Source: JAKLDO01 sp035354435 (GTDB lineage Bacteria > UBP6 > UBA1177). From it: a stretch of 14,637 bases of DNA. Location: NCBI GenBank assembly GCA_035354435.1, contig DAOQAY010000068.1:1-14637 (forward strand), given 5' to 3'. Within the stretch, counting starts at the first letter, position 1; each line of letters starts with the position of its first letter. The position numbers and the translations under genes are program-made. Below are positions 7,444 to 14,266 of this stretch, one piece after another. Below the pieces are notes generated by a model. The model was not told the DNA's origin. It saw nothing but the letters and a program-made list of their open reading frames with translations, and did not search any database.

Positions 7444-9028
7444 AAATGAATTTATAAAGGGGCGGCTTCTGCCGCCTCTCTTCTTTTTCAGTGTTTTTTT
7501 TCTGTCAACTTGTGCCCGTGAGATGGCAGTAAAAAAACCTGAAAAGGTCAGTTTTTATGAACTGTGCTTTTATCTTCAGAAAGTACCTTCAGAAACTTCT
7601 GAGACTGACATTCAGAATGCTTCAGATCATTTCGTGAACCATTTGAGAAAAACAGGTATCACCGTTCTGAAGAAAAAAATAAGTATCAATTCAGTCTGTT
7701 ATTTTGTTGACAGGCAGCCTGAATTTTCGAAACCTGATGAAGAGTTGCAAAACGGTATATCACAGTATATTGTAAACGCCTATTTTAATAAAGAAAACAG
7801 CTCTCTATATGCAGTGCTGCCGGGGAGGAGCGATTTCTATGCTGTTTACGATGACATTCCGCTTTCCGTGAAACTACCCCTTTACTATGAAATCAATGAA
7901 GGTCTGTCACTGACCGGAACCAATAAACGGCTGCTGATAATTTCCAGATATCTTGATATTCTTAAGATCAAACACCAGTTCGGATTTAATGAAGCTGGAA
8001 ATTTTATAATTAATATCCGACCTGATGCCTCTGTCCGGTGGATGATGGTGCCTTTTTTGTATAACTCATTGAGCGTAGACGAATTTATTGCTCTTCTTCC
8101 AGGTGATTATGCAATTTTGAAACATACCGGTAATGCAAAAATATCCTCGAAGATAAAAATGCCTTCATGGGAGCTGGAATCAATTCCTGTCGGAAGGAAT
8201 CAGGAGTTGATGAGTGATGATGCCATAGTTTTTTCAAGCGGGGTGCTATCGCTTCCTTTTGACGAAGAAATGCTGATGAAATATTTTTATTCACTTTCAA
8301 ACAGCTATCTTCTTCCTCCGTTCTCGGGTCTGTACTATTCTCCCAATTTCACCGGCGCTTCCGTTTTCCCTAGAGTTCTTCTTTTTTCATCTGAACTTGC
8401 AATAACCGGCGAAAGCTCTCCGGCACCTGAAAACATTCTGCTATGGGCTTTATCGGTCGATCAGCAGATAGAAGACTACCCCGACACTTTCTATTCGAAT
8501 CTTCTTTCAGTTAAAATTGCAAAAAAGCTTTATACGGGAACTCCTTCATTTTTAGGTGGCGCAGAGATTTTCAATGCAACTTCTTCTGTTTCATTTGAAA
8601 AAATAAGGGATTATCTTTTCCATAAAGGCAATGTGACAGTTTTCGGATCACTTAAAAGCAGTATGTATCTGTGTGAGGATGATCTTATAAGCGAATATCC
8701 GTCTGTAATTGACATTTCAAAGTCTGAAAGGGCGAAAGTTTATTACGGTTCAGTTGAAAACAGCGATTATTCAGTTGTTTCGATAGTTATGAGAAGTTCC
8801 AGGACCAGTGAGATCACTGACAGGATCAGCAGGATACTGATAGAAAATGGTTTCAGTATCCTTTCGACGCTGTTTGAACAGGTGTCAGGGAATGATGCAT
8901 GGGGTTCGGTTTCATTAGTTATCAGCAATAAAGACGAAAAGAAGATACTTGACCTTTATGAAAAGAATTTTAAATTGTTAGACAATACCGTTTCACTTGG
9001 AGTGTACCGTGTCACAAAAAAAGAATGA
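7436..9028 (+). CDS. Probable lipoprotein of unknown function
   Basis: I do not recognise this 530-aa protein. Seen: a basic n-region (Lys8, Arg10), a very hydrophobic stretch LLPPLFFFSVFF, and a plausible lipobox LSTC with Cys26 followed by Ala-Arg. The mature protein would therefore be anchored in a membrane on the outer side of the cytoplasmic membrane. The rest is an alternation of short beta-like and helical segments with no transmembrane helix, repeat or catalytic motif that I can name. The two-lobe, M16-peptidase-like feel of the C-terminal half is only an impression, and no HxxEH motif is present. The start overlaps buk by 8 bp, and the end overlaps ftsK by 20 bp from the preferred GTG. 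A strong hairpin lies inside codons 8-15. An internal ATG at 7522 would give a cytosolic form without the signal peptide; I prefer the longer form because of the lipobox. Confidence 0.7.
   Translation: MNRNEFIKGRLLPPLFFFSVFFLSTCAREMAVKKPEKVSFYELCFYLQKVPSETSETDIQNASDHFVNHLRKTGITVLKKKISINSVCYFVDRQPEFSKPDEELQNGISQYIVNAYFNKENSSLYAVLPGRSDFYAVYDDIPLSVKLPLYYEINEGLSLTGTNKRLLIISRYLDILKIKHQFGFNEAGNFIINIRPDASVRWMMVPFLYNSLSVDEFIALLPGDYAILKHTGNAKISSKIKMPSWELESIPVGRNQELMSDDAIVFSSGVLSLPFDEEMLMKYFYSLSNSYLLPPFSGLYYSPNFTGASVFPRVLLFSSELAITGESSPAPENILLWALSVDQQIEDYPDTFYSNLLSVKIAKKLYTGTPSFLGGAEIFNATSSVSFEKIRDYLFHKGNVTVFGSLKSSMYLCEDDLISEYPSVIDISKSERAKVYYGSVENSDYSVVSIVMRSSRTSEITDRISRILIENGFSILSTLFEQVSGNDAWGSVSLVISNKDEKKILDLYEKNFKLLDNTVSLGVYRVTKKE
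7458..7488 (+). terminator. Intrinsic-terminator-like hairpin after buk, inside the lipoprotein reading frame
   Basis: AGGGGCGGC (7458-7466) pairs with GCCGCCTCT (7471-7479) to form a 9-bp, mostly GC stem (one G-U) around a TTCT loop. It is followed by CTTCTTTTTC and, after four bases, a further run of T. Shape and position, 15 bp after the buk stop, fit a rho-independent terminator for the pts-ptb-buk transcript. It coincides with the signal-peptide codons of the next gene, where the T-run encodes phenylalanines, so it could instead act as an attenuator. Confidence 0.65.
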
Positions 9029-11345
9029 TCAGGTTCAAAAAAAGGAGTCCGGTGAAAAAACGGTAAGAAAAGCTCCGAAAAAAGATAACTCTTCGATTTC
9101 AGGGAACATCATTCTTATCGAAATTATCACGGCAGTTACTGTTCTTTTAGCTGTTTTTATATTGATATCTCTTGGAAATTATTCGGTATCTGCCGCAAGA
9201 GATGGTTTTTTTACCGGCACAATAGGGTTTGATACTGCACATTTTATGATAAATATTTTCGGAATAGTTTCATATATGGTTCCTGTCCTGATTATTCTTG
9301 CGCTTCTTGTTTATATTAACAGATATTTCCTGAGATATCTGATACTTAACATATTAACTTTTTGCATGCTTCTTCCTTTTTTCTATCTTATTTCAGGCTA
9401 TTTCCAATTTTACGGGCTGAAGAACGAGAATTTTGCCGGTAAAATACTGTTTGACAAATTGTTTACCGTTTATCTGGGCACTACAGGTTTCATCATGATA
9501 TTTGTATGCTGGATGACCGTATATCTGATTCTTTCGTTCAATTTCAGTTATTTCTATATTTTCAGGAAACTGGCATTGCTGTGGACGGGTTTTATCAATA
9601 AATTGAGGGAAATGCGGCTTGTCGACAGAGATAGCAACGAGAACGATGAACAGGAAGAGGAAACAGTCAAACCTGAAAAAGAGATCGAGCCGGAGAATAT
9701 ATTTGAAAAAATTTCAGTAACCATTCCTCAATATGAGCCGGAACCTGTTGTTGAAGAAAAACCCGAGGAATTACACGAGATAACCAAAGAAGAAGACATT
9801 GAAATAGAAAAAAGGTCTGAAGCTATTGCAGTTCAGGTGAAAGAGCAGGACACGACAGGGTTGCACAAGAAAGTGCTCCGTTCGTTCAATGATTATAAGC
9901 TTCCCAGCCTTGATCTGCTTGCCGGTGAAGATAAAGTCAAAGCGATAAAAGACCGCGAGAAGAAAATTCAAGCCATTGCTCTGCTTATTGAGCGGAAGCT
10001 TCTTGAACACAGATTGAAAGTGACTGTCAAAGGTGCAACGATTGGTCCGGTTGTCACAATGTATGAGATTGAACTCGGTGAAGGTGTCAGGGTCAATCAG
10101 GTCGCTGCGATGGAACAGGATCTTGGTGTTGCTGTCGGGGGCAAGAGAACAAGGGTTGTGTCGAGTATCCCTGGTAAACCGTATATCGGCATTGAAGTTC
10201 CTAACGATGACAGACTTATGATCCGTCTCAGGACTGTGCTTAGAAGCGATGTTTTCTCAAAACACAGTACAAAAGGTCTTCCTGTGGCACTTGGTCAGGA
10301 TGTAGAGGGAATTTCATTTGCCGCGAATCTGATAAAAATGCCCCATCTTCTTGTTGCCGGAACGACTGGAAGCGGAAAGTCTGTCGGAATAAACACGATA
10401 ATAATGTCTCTTTTGTACACACTCAGACCGGATGAAGTTAAATTTGTGATGATCGATCCGAAAGGGAACGAATTTAATATTTATGAAGGTATTCCGCATC
10501 TTCTTCTTCCTGTTGTTGTCGACAGCAAAAAAGCCGCAAAGGCAATGATGTGGGCAGTCAATGAAATGGAGGAAAGATTTCACAGACTTGCAGAGAATAT
10601 GGTTCGTGATATCGAAGCATACAATGAAAAAGTGGAAAGCATCAACAAGAACCTTGCCAATCCTGAACAGTTCTGGAAAAAGATGCCTTTCATTGTCATT
10701 GTAATTGACGAGTTTGCCGATCTGATGATGGTTGCAGGTAAAGATGTCGAGATCGCAGTTTCGAGAATTGCACAGAAGGCGAGGGCGGTCGGAATTCATC
10801 TTATCATTGCAACGCAGAGACCGACAAGAGATGTTGTTACCGGTCTGATAAAGAGCAATCTGCCTGTGAGAATTGCTTTCCGGGTCGCTTCAGCTCTTGA
10901 TTCGAGAACCATTCTTGATTCGAACGGTGCGGAAATGCTTCTTGGTAATGGTGATATGCTTTATATTCCGCCGGGTTCATCTGAAGCTGTCAGAGTTCAC
11001 GGAGCTTTCGTAAGCACTGAAGAGATAAAGAAAGTCGTTGAATTCATAAAAAGCCAGTTTGACGAAGAAAGTGTCGCTGAAGATGCAGCAGTAAGCACTC
11101 CGCCGGATATTTTCCTTAATGATGACTCGGCAGAAGGCTCGCTTGACGGCGATGAAAAAGACCCTCTTTATGACGAAATACTCGCATATGTCCTTCAGAC
11201 CGAAAAATGCAGTGCCAGCATGCTCCAGAGAAAGTTCAAAATTGGCTACAACCGTGCAGCAAGAGCAGTCGAAACCCTCGAAGCCGACGGAATCATCTCA
11301 CCCGCAGACGGCTCCAAACCGAGAACCGTAATACCTCAGAAATGA
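9009..11345 (+). CDS. ftsK: DNA translocase FtsK
   Basis: A membrane-anchored hexameric DNA pump at the division septum that moves chromosome ends apart and, with XerC/XerD, resolves dimers. Seen, numbering from GTG 9009 (778 aa): four predicted membrane helices (about 28-190), then an acidic Glu/Pro-rich linker (about 205-290). A RecA-type motor follows with Walker A GTTGSGKS at 451-458, Walker B VIVIDEFADLM (Asp567-Glu568) and the ATQRP motif. A winged-helix gamma domain at the C terminus contains SMLQRKFKIGYNRAARAVE, the part that reads KOPS orientation sequences. I chose GTG 9009 because GGAG (8999-9002) is correctly spaced; a TTG at 8997 lies in frame. It overlaps the lipoprotein gene by 20 bp, so the two are probably translated from one message. 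The linker is shorter than that of E. coli FtsK (1329 aa), as in many other phyla. Confidence 0.96.
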   Translation: MSQKKNDQVQKKESGEKTVRKAPKKDNSSISGNIILIEIITAVTVLLAVFILISLGNYSVSAARDGFFTGTIGFDTAHFMINIFGIVSYMVPVLIILALLVYINRYFLRYLILNILTFCMLLPFFYLISGYFQFYGLKNENFAGKILFDKLFTVYLGTTGFIMIFVCWMTVYLILSFNFSYFYIFRKLALLWTGFINKLREMRLVDRDSNENDEQEEETVKPEKEIEPENIFEKISVTIPQYEPEPVVEEKPEELHEITKEEDIEIEKRSEAIAVQVKEQDTTGLHKKVLRSFNDYKLPSLDLLAGEDKVKAIKDREKKIQAIALLIERKLLEHRLKVTVKGATIGPVVTMYEIELGEGVRVNQVAAMEQDLGVAVGGKRTRVVSSIPGKPYIGIEVPNDDRLMIRLRTVLRSDVFSKHSTKGLPVALGQDVEGISFAANLIKMPHLLVAGTTGSGKSVGINTIIMSLLYTLRPDEVKFVMIDPKGNEFNIYEGIPHLLLPVVVDSKKAAKAMMWAVNEMEERFHRLAENMVRDIEAYNEKVESINKNLANPEQFWKKMPFIVIVIDEFADLMMVAGKDVEIAVSRIAQKARAVGIHLIIATQRPTRDVVTGLIKSNLPVRIAFRVASALDSRTILDSNGAEMLLGNGDMLYIPPGSSEAVRVHGAFVSTEEIKKVVEFIKSQFDEESVAEDAAVSTPPDIFLNDDSAEGSLDGDEKDPLYDEILAYVLQTEKCSASMLQRKFKIGYNRAARAVETLEADGIISPADGSKPRTVIPQK

Positions 11346-11562
11346 AAATGATTCTTGTGGTGGATGTGAAGGTGACGAATCTGGAAAATATTTAGTTCTT
11401 GAAGATTCATATTGGTTCTTGTCGTAGTCAGAGATATTAGAAGGCGCAGACGGCACATGGAGTGTTTGTTTCATCAACGGGAGTGTTGGTGGCAACTACG
11501 AAATTGCCAACTACTACTTCTATGTCCGCTGTGTGCGTTATTTAATGATTTTTCTGTCATGA
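11346..11562 (+). pseudogene. C-terminal remnant of a DUF1566/Lcl_C-type (C-type-lectin-like) protein
   Basis: In one frame (codons aligned with 11341) the sequence reads ENDSCGGCEGDESGKY, then LVLEDSYWFLS, a TAG stop at 11425-11427, SEILEGADGTWSVCF, INGSVGGNYEIANYYFYV and RCVRYLM, ending at TGA 11560-11562. The Cys-x-Gly-Cys/SGKY block, the W-(S/F)-x-S-stop-SE block in place of the usual WSSSE, and the terminal YVRCVR are hallmarks of the DUF1566/Lcl_C family, which is often secreted or a lipoprotein. The N-terminal part and any start codon are missing and one in-frame stop interrupts it, so it cannot make the full protein. It begins right at the ftsK stop. Codons near the end are rich in AAC and TAC, as in variable regions edited by diversity-generating retroelements, but no reverse transcriptase or template is in the window. 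Family call by eye. Confidence 0.7.
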
Positions 11563-11686
11563 GATTCCTCAATGAGGTTTTACCTTTTCACCTATCCAAT
11601 TCAAAAGGGGTAAGTCCCACTAATGAAGAGCGTTCTCTTTTCAATTTTCAGTTTATTGTCCGTTTTTAGTATTATGGAGATTCTCT

Positions 11687-11935
11687 TTATTTGGGGATAG
11701 GGTCTATAACATTCAAACCATGATTATCGAATGGCCCATTTTTAATATCGTTAATTTTGTAAGGTTTAGATACAAAAGTTTTTCGAGCTCCACTAATTTC
11801 ATCAAAACCAGTAACATGCAGTATTAATTCCGAATCATCGCTAAGTTTCATTAAGTCTTCAAGGGTAATGGAACCATTTGATATTTCTTCTTTTATTTGC
11901 TCGGGCAGGAATCTTTCATAACTTCCGTTCCTCTT
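11687..11935 (-). pseudogene. Unidentified gene fragment (C-terminal, no start codon)
   Basis: Eighty-two codons are open on the minus strand between a TGA (11936-11938) and a terminal TAA (11687-11689). The translation has a natural, soluble-protein composition: YERFLPEQIKEEISNGS, then ITLEDLMKLSDDSELILHV, TGFDEISGARKTFVSKPY and KINDIKNGPFDNHGLNV, ending IDPIPK. The only in-frame Met (11849-11851) would give 29 residues and no ribosome site is evident, so it is more likely the 3' end of a gene that lost its front than an intact small gene. Upstream on the same strand a second frame reads NVDGETYTLK before a stop, which may be a frameshifted continuation. I do not recognise the family. Confidence 0.45.
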
Positions 11936-12026
11936 TCAAAGTAAAATCATTTCAAAGTATAAGTTTCCCCATCAACATTTCAATTTTTATTGGTTTTTTC
12001 TGCTGTTTTGCAAGCTTTCATTTTTT

Positions 12027-12039
12027 GAGCTTGTCGAAG
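12027..12039. repeat. REP-like motif GAGCTTGTCGAAG
   Basis: The 13-mer GAGCTTGTCGAAG (complement CTTCGACAAGCTC) resembles the core of short dispersed intergenic repeats with a CTTCGACAAGCTCA core seen in many bacterial genomes. Only one copy occurs in this window, in the decayed stretch upstream of the DUF4160 promoter, so repeat status cannot be shown from here. Confidence 0.3.
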
Positions 12040-12111
12040 AGCAGGCACAGCATACAAACCGTTCACCGATTTTCGTGAAGACGGACTGATGAGATGGGTG
12101 GAACATATGAT

Positions 12112-12140
12112 TTGACAACCCTGCTGTTACAAAATATAAT
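12112..12140 (+). promoter_or_regulatory. Consensus sigma-70 promoter for the DUF4160-DUF2442 pair
   Basis: TTGACA (12112-12117) and TATAAT (12135-12140) are both perfect 6/6 matches with the optimal 17-bp spacer. The start point would fall near 12147, leaving a leader of about 20 nt to the ATG at 12167 with its GAGGAG ribosome site (12155-12160). It should be a strong promoter unless repressed. I see no clear operator palindrome overlapping it. Confidence 0.8.
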
Positions 12141-12166
12141 TCAATGGATTTTTTGAGGAGTTGGTG

Positions 12167-12427
12167 ATGCCTGAGATAAGCAGATTTTACGGAATAGTTA
12201 TTGCGATGTTCTATGATGAGCACAATCCGCCGCATTTTCATGCTGTTTATGGAAAACATAAGGTGTCGATAAGACTGGACAATATGGCGGTTTTATCTGG
12301 GAAATTTCCGCCCAGAGCTTTGGGGCTTGTTGTGGAATGGGCACTGACTCACAAAGAAGAGTTGGAAGATGAATGGAAGCGATTGATGGCTTCGGAGCCT
12401 CTTTTTAAGATTAATCCATTGAAATAG
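12167..12427 (+). CDS. DUF4160 domain protein
   Basis: A small (86 aa) cytoplasmic protein of the DUF4160 family. Seen: the family's hallmark start MPEISRFYGIVIAMFYDEHN followed by PPHFHAVYG, giving the histidine-rich HNPPHFH motif at residues 19-25, then an alpha-helical C-terminal half (GLVVEWALTHKEELEDEWKR). The ATG at 12167 is chosen over in-frame TTG 12161 and GTG 12164 because GAGGAG (12155-12160) is spaced 6 nt from it and because family members start MPEI. A perfect promoter lies upstream, and the DUF2442 gene follows after 10 bp. DUF4160 and DUF2442 genes are commonly found side by side and have been suspected of forming a toxin-antitoxin-like pair; I know of no firm biochemical function. 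Its accessory nature fits the decayed stretch beside it. Confidence 0.9.
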   Translation: MPEISRFYGIVIAMFYDEHNPPHFHAVYGKHKVSIRLDNMAVLSGKFPPRALGLVVEWALTHKEELEDEWKRLMASEPLFKINPLK

Positions 12428-12437
12428 AGGGTTTTGC

Positions 12438-12707
12438 ATGTACTTTGATGTAAAAAAAGCGACATATCTCGGTGGATATAAAATCAAGATTGTTTTTGGT
12501 GACAGGAAGTCAGGAATTGTCAATTTCGAAAAATATCCAAAGAGAAAGGGTGTGTTTGAAAAGTTTAATGATATTGAGTTTTTCAAGAAATTTTATGTAA
12601 ATACTGAGCTGGGAGTTCTTTCCTGGCCTGATGAAATAGATATTGCACCGGAAAGGCTGTATGAAATTGCTGTGGGTTGTGAATCTATTCCCAATATGTT
12701 GTCATGA
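12438..12707 (+). CDS. DUF2442 domain protein
   Basis: An 89-aa soluble protein of the DUF2442 family. Seen: YFDVKKATYLGGYKIKIVFG, the paired beta-strands and 'DRKSGIVNFEKY' turn typical of the N-terminal half, then FFKKFYVNTELGVLSWPDEI and DIAPERLYEIAVG, which match the conserved W-P-(D/N)-x-(I/L)-D-(I/L)-(A/S)-P-x-x-L-Y signature of this family. GAGGG at 12427-12431 lies 6 nt before the ATG. It follows the DUF4160 gene after 10 bp, so the two are certainly co-transcribed. Its stop codon overlaps the next start in ATGA (12704-12707), so the methyltransferase is probably translated by reinitiation from this gene. Function unknown; if the pair is toxin-antitoxin-like, which partner is which cannot be read here. 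Confidence 0.9.
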   Translation: MYFDVKKATYLGGYKIKIVFGDRKSGIVNFEKYPKRKGVFEKFNDIEFFKKFYVNTELGVLSWPDEIDIAPERLYEIAVGCESIPNMLS

Positions 12708-13870
12708 CCGAAAAATTCTTTGCACCGTGTCCGAGAGGGCTTGAAATTCCGCTGAGTGAAGAGCTGAGATCGCTTGGTGCGGCTGATATTGTGATAAATG
12801 ACGGCGGTGTCCATTTTGCGGGAGACTGGGTGCTTTGTTACAGGGCGAATCTTTATTCAAGGACTGCAAGCAGGATACTATGGAAGGCTGGTACCGGAAA
12901 GTACAGCAGTGAGAAGGATATTTATGATTTTGCGATCGCCATGCCTTGGAATGAGTGGTTCGATGAAGGAAAAACGATCCGAGTGAGCATGGTCGGGATA
13001 AAATGTCCGCTCAAAAGTCTCAATTTCGCAGGGCTGAAGATAAAAGATGCAATATGTGATAAATTCCGGGCAGTTACAGGAATAAGGCCGAGTGTCGACA
13101 CTCACAGTCCGGATATTCTTATTCACGGATTTCTGACAGAATCCGATATGACAATTTCAATTGATACTTCGGGTGATGCACTTTTTAAAAGAGGTGTAAG
13201 GCAGTATACAAATATTGCTCCGATCCGTGAAAATCTTGCCGCAGGTATTTTGATGCTTGCAGGGTGGAAGCCGGGGATACCGCTTCTTGATCCGATGTGC
13301 GGAAGCGGCACTTTCCTGATTGAAGCGGCACAGATGTCACTCAATATCGCTCCGGGAATAAACCGCAAGTTCGCATTCGAAAAACTGAAGAATTTCCAGA
13401 AAGTAATTTGGGAGAAGATAAAGATAGATGCTCTAAATGACGAACTTGAAGAAACAGATCTGTCGATTTGGGGAAGCGATCTTTCAGCAGATGCATTGAA
13501 TACGGCTCAGATGAATCTGGAAAGTGCCGGACTTCTTGAGTCTGTGAGGCTCAATCAGGCGAATATACTTGATATTTCGGCTCCGGCAGAAAGCGGAATA
13601 ATGGTGACAAATCTTCCGTATGGGGAAAGAATGGGGGATATTGACGAGTTGAAACAGCTTTATCCGCAGCTTGGCGATATATTGAAAAAGAAGTTTGCCG
13701 GATGGAATGCCTATCTTCTTACTTCCGATCTTCAAATGCCCAAATCTGTCAGACTTGCGGTTTCCAGAAAGATTCCGCTTTTCAACGGCGCACTCGAATG
13801 CCGTCTGTTTGAGTATAAAATGGTTTCCGGAAGCAACCGCAGGAAAAAGGATGCTGATTCATTAGATTAG
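12704..13870 (+). CDS. THUMP-domain class I SAM-dependent RNA methyltransferase (RlmL/YpsC type)
   Basis: Probably methylates a guanine N2 in 23S rRNA, as the RlmL half of E. coli RlmKL does. Seen (388 aa): MTEKFFAPCPRGLEIPLSEE at the start, typical of the family; a THUMP RNA-binding domain (about 45-155); SIDTSGDALFKRGVRQ; then a Rossmann methyltransferase domain with SAM motif I LLDPMCGSGTFLIEAAQM (about 192-209) and an acidic motif II (WGSDLSADALNTAQMNL). The catalytic motif reads NLPYGERMG at residues 303-311 where the family normally has NPPYGER. There is no second (RlmK) half, as in Bacillus YpsC. It has no good Shine-Dalgarno of its own and starts inside the DUF2442 stop (ATGA), so its expression is tied to the DUF4160-DUF2442 promoter unless an internal promoter exists. 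The exact modified base is inferred from the family. Confidence 0.88.
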   Translation: MTEKFFAPCPRGLEIPLSEELRSLGAADIVINDGGVHFAGDWVLCYRANLYSRTASRILWKAGTGKYSSEKDIYDFAIAMPWNEWFDEGKTIRVSMVGIKCPLKSLNFAGLKIKDAICDKFRAVTGIRPSVDTHSPDILIHGFLTESDMTISIDTSGDALFKRGVRQYTNIAPIRENLAAGILMLAGWKPGIPLLDPMCGSGTFLIEAAQMSLNIAPGINRKFAFEKLKNFQKVIWEKIKIDALNDELEETDLSIWGSDLSADALNTAQMNLESAGLLESVRLNQANILDISAPAESGIMVTNLPYGERMGDIDELKQLYPQLGDILKKKFAGWNAYLLTSDLQMPKSVRLAVSRKIPLFNGALECRLFEYKMVSGSNRRKKDADSLD

Positions 13871-13907
13871 CAAAATAAATATGTTAAAAGTTTGTGTCGA
13901 AAAAATA

Positions 13908-13935
13908 TTGACATTGAAACCTTAATAATTATATT
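13908..13935 (+). promoter_or_regulatory. Putative sigma-70 promoter for the tRNA cluster
   Basis: A perfect TTGACA -35 (13908-13913) is followed after 16 bp by TATATT (13930-13935), a 5/6 match to the -10 box. The start point would lie near 13942, six bases before the first tRNA, as expected for a strong stable-RNA promoter. The sequence between the two boxes is strongly AT-rich. Confidence 0.7.
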
Positions 13936-13947
13936 CCTTCGTGCTGG

Positions 13948-14022
<75 letters not shown>

Positions 14023-14063
14023 TTTTTTTTGGTCTTTATTAAATCGAACAGCTTTTAAGGGAT

Positions 14064-14137
14064 GGCGCCTTAGCCAAGCGGTAAGGCAGAGGTCTGCAAA
14101 ATCTCCATCTCCGGTTCAAATCCGGAAGGCGCCTCCA
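14064..14137 (+). tRNA. tRNA-Cys (anticodon GCA)
   Basis: Acceptor GGCGCCT pairs with AGGCGCC; the anticodon stem GAGGT with ATCTC (one G-U) encloses CTGCAAA, giving anticodon GCA; the T-arm is TCCGG TTCAAAT CCGGA. The discriminator T, expected for cysteine tRNA, precedes an encoded CCA (14135-14137). It is 41 bp after tRNA-Gly, in the same direction. Confidence 0.96.
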
Positions 14138-14154
14138 ATTTTTTCTAATTACCT

Positions 14155-14242
14155 GCCGGAGTGGCGGAATTGGTAGACGCAAGGGACTTAAAATCCCTCG
14201 GGATTTACTCTTGTACCGGTTCGAGTCCGGTCTCCGGCACCA
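14155..14242 (+). tRNA. tRNA-Leu (anticodon UAA)
   Basis: Acceptor GCCGGAG pairs with CTCCGGC; the anticodon stem AGGGA with TCCCT encloses CTTAAAA, giving anticodon TAA (leucine UUA, and UUG by wobble). A long variable arm (about 14199-14213) marks a class II tRNA. The T-arm is ACCGG TTCGAGT CCGGT. The discriminator A and an encoded CCA (14240-14242) follow. It is 17 bp after tRNA-Cys. I see no hairpin terminator between it and the convergent pgsA end 24 bp away. Confidence 0.97.
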
Positions 14243-14266
14243 AAGCTTCTCGGTTAATTTTTCTTA

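Larger units (their letters stand above)
11346..12111. other. Decayed accessory stretch between ftsK and the DUF4160 gene
   Basis: About 770 bp without an intact gene. It holds a broken DUF1566-type C terminus (11346-11562), a minus-strand open fragment without a start codon (11687-11935), a REP-like motif (12027-12039) and a small imperfect hairpin (12062-12079, TTCACCGA against TCGTGAA). Between 11563 and 11686 I see only AT-rich sequence with no convincing coding, repeat or promoter. No transposase, integrase or direct target repeats were found. The mixture of unrelated coding pieces on both strands suggests remains of past insertions and deletions next to ftsK. Confidence 0.6.

Noticed and set aside
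10314..10799. Minus-strand open frame of 161 codons
   Set aside because: Antisense to the FtsK motor domain; the Cys/His/Phe-rich composition is an antisense artefact.
11563..11585. Short inverted repeat TGAG-CTCA near the end of the DUF1566 remnant, considered as the hairpin found after retroelement variable regions
   Set aside because: The perfect stem is only 4 bp, too weak to support a DGR hairpin or a terminator.
11412..11669. Plus-strand open frame of 85 codons after ftsK
   Set aside because: Its translation (starting MVLVVVRDIRRRRRH) is an out-of-frame reading of the DUF1566 remnant; the neighbouring frame carries the family motifs.
11987..12259. Minus-strand open frame of 90 codons
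   Set aside because: It runs antisense through the DUF4160 start, its consensus promoter and the REP-like motif; no family features and no ribosome site.
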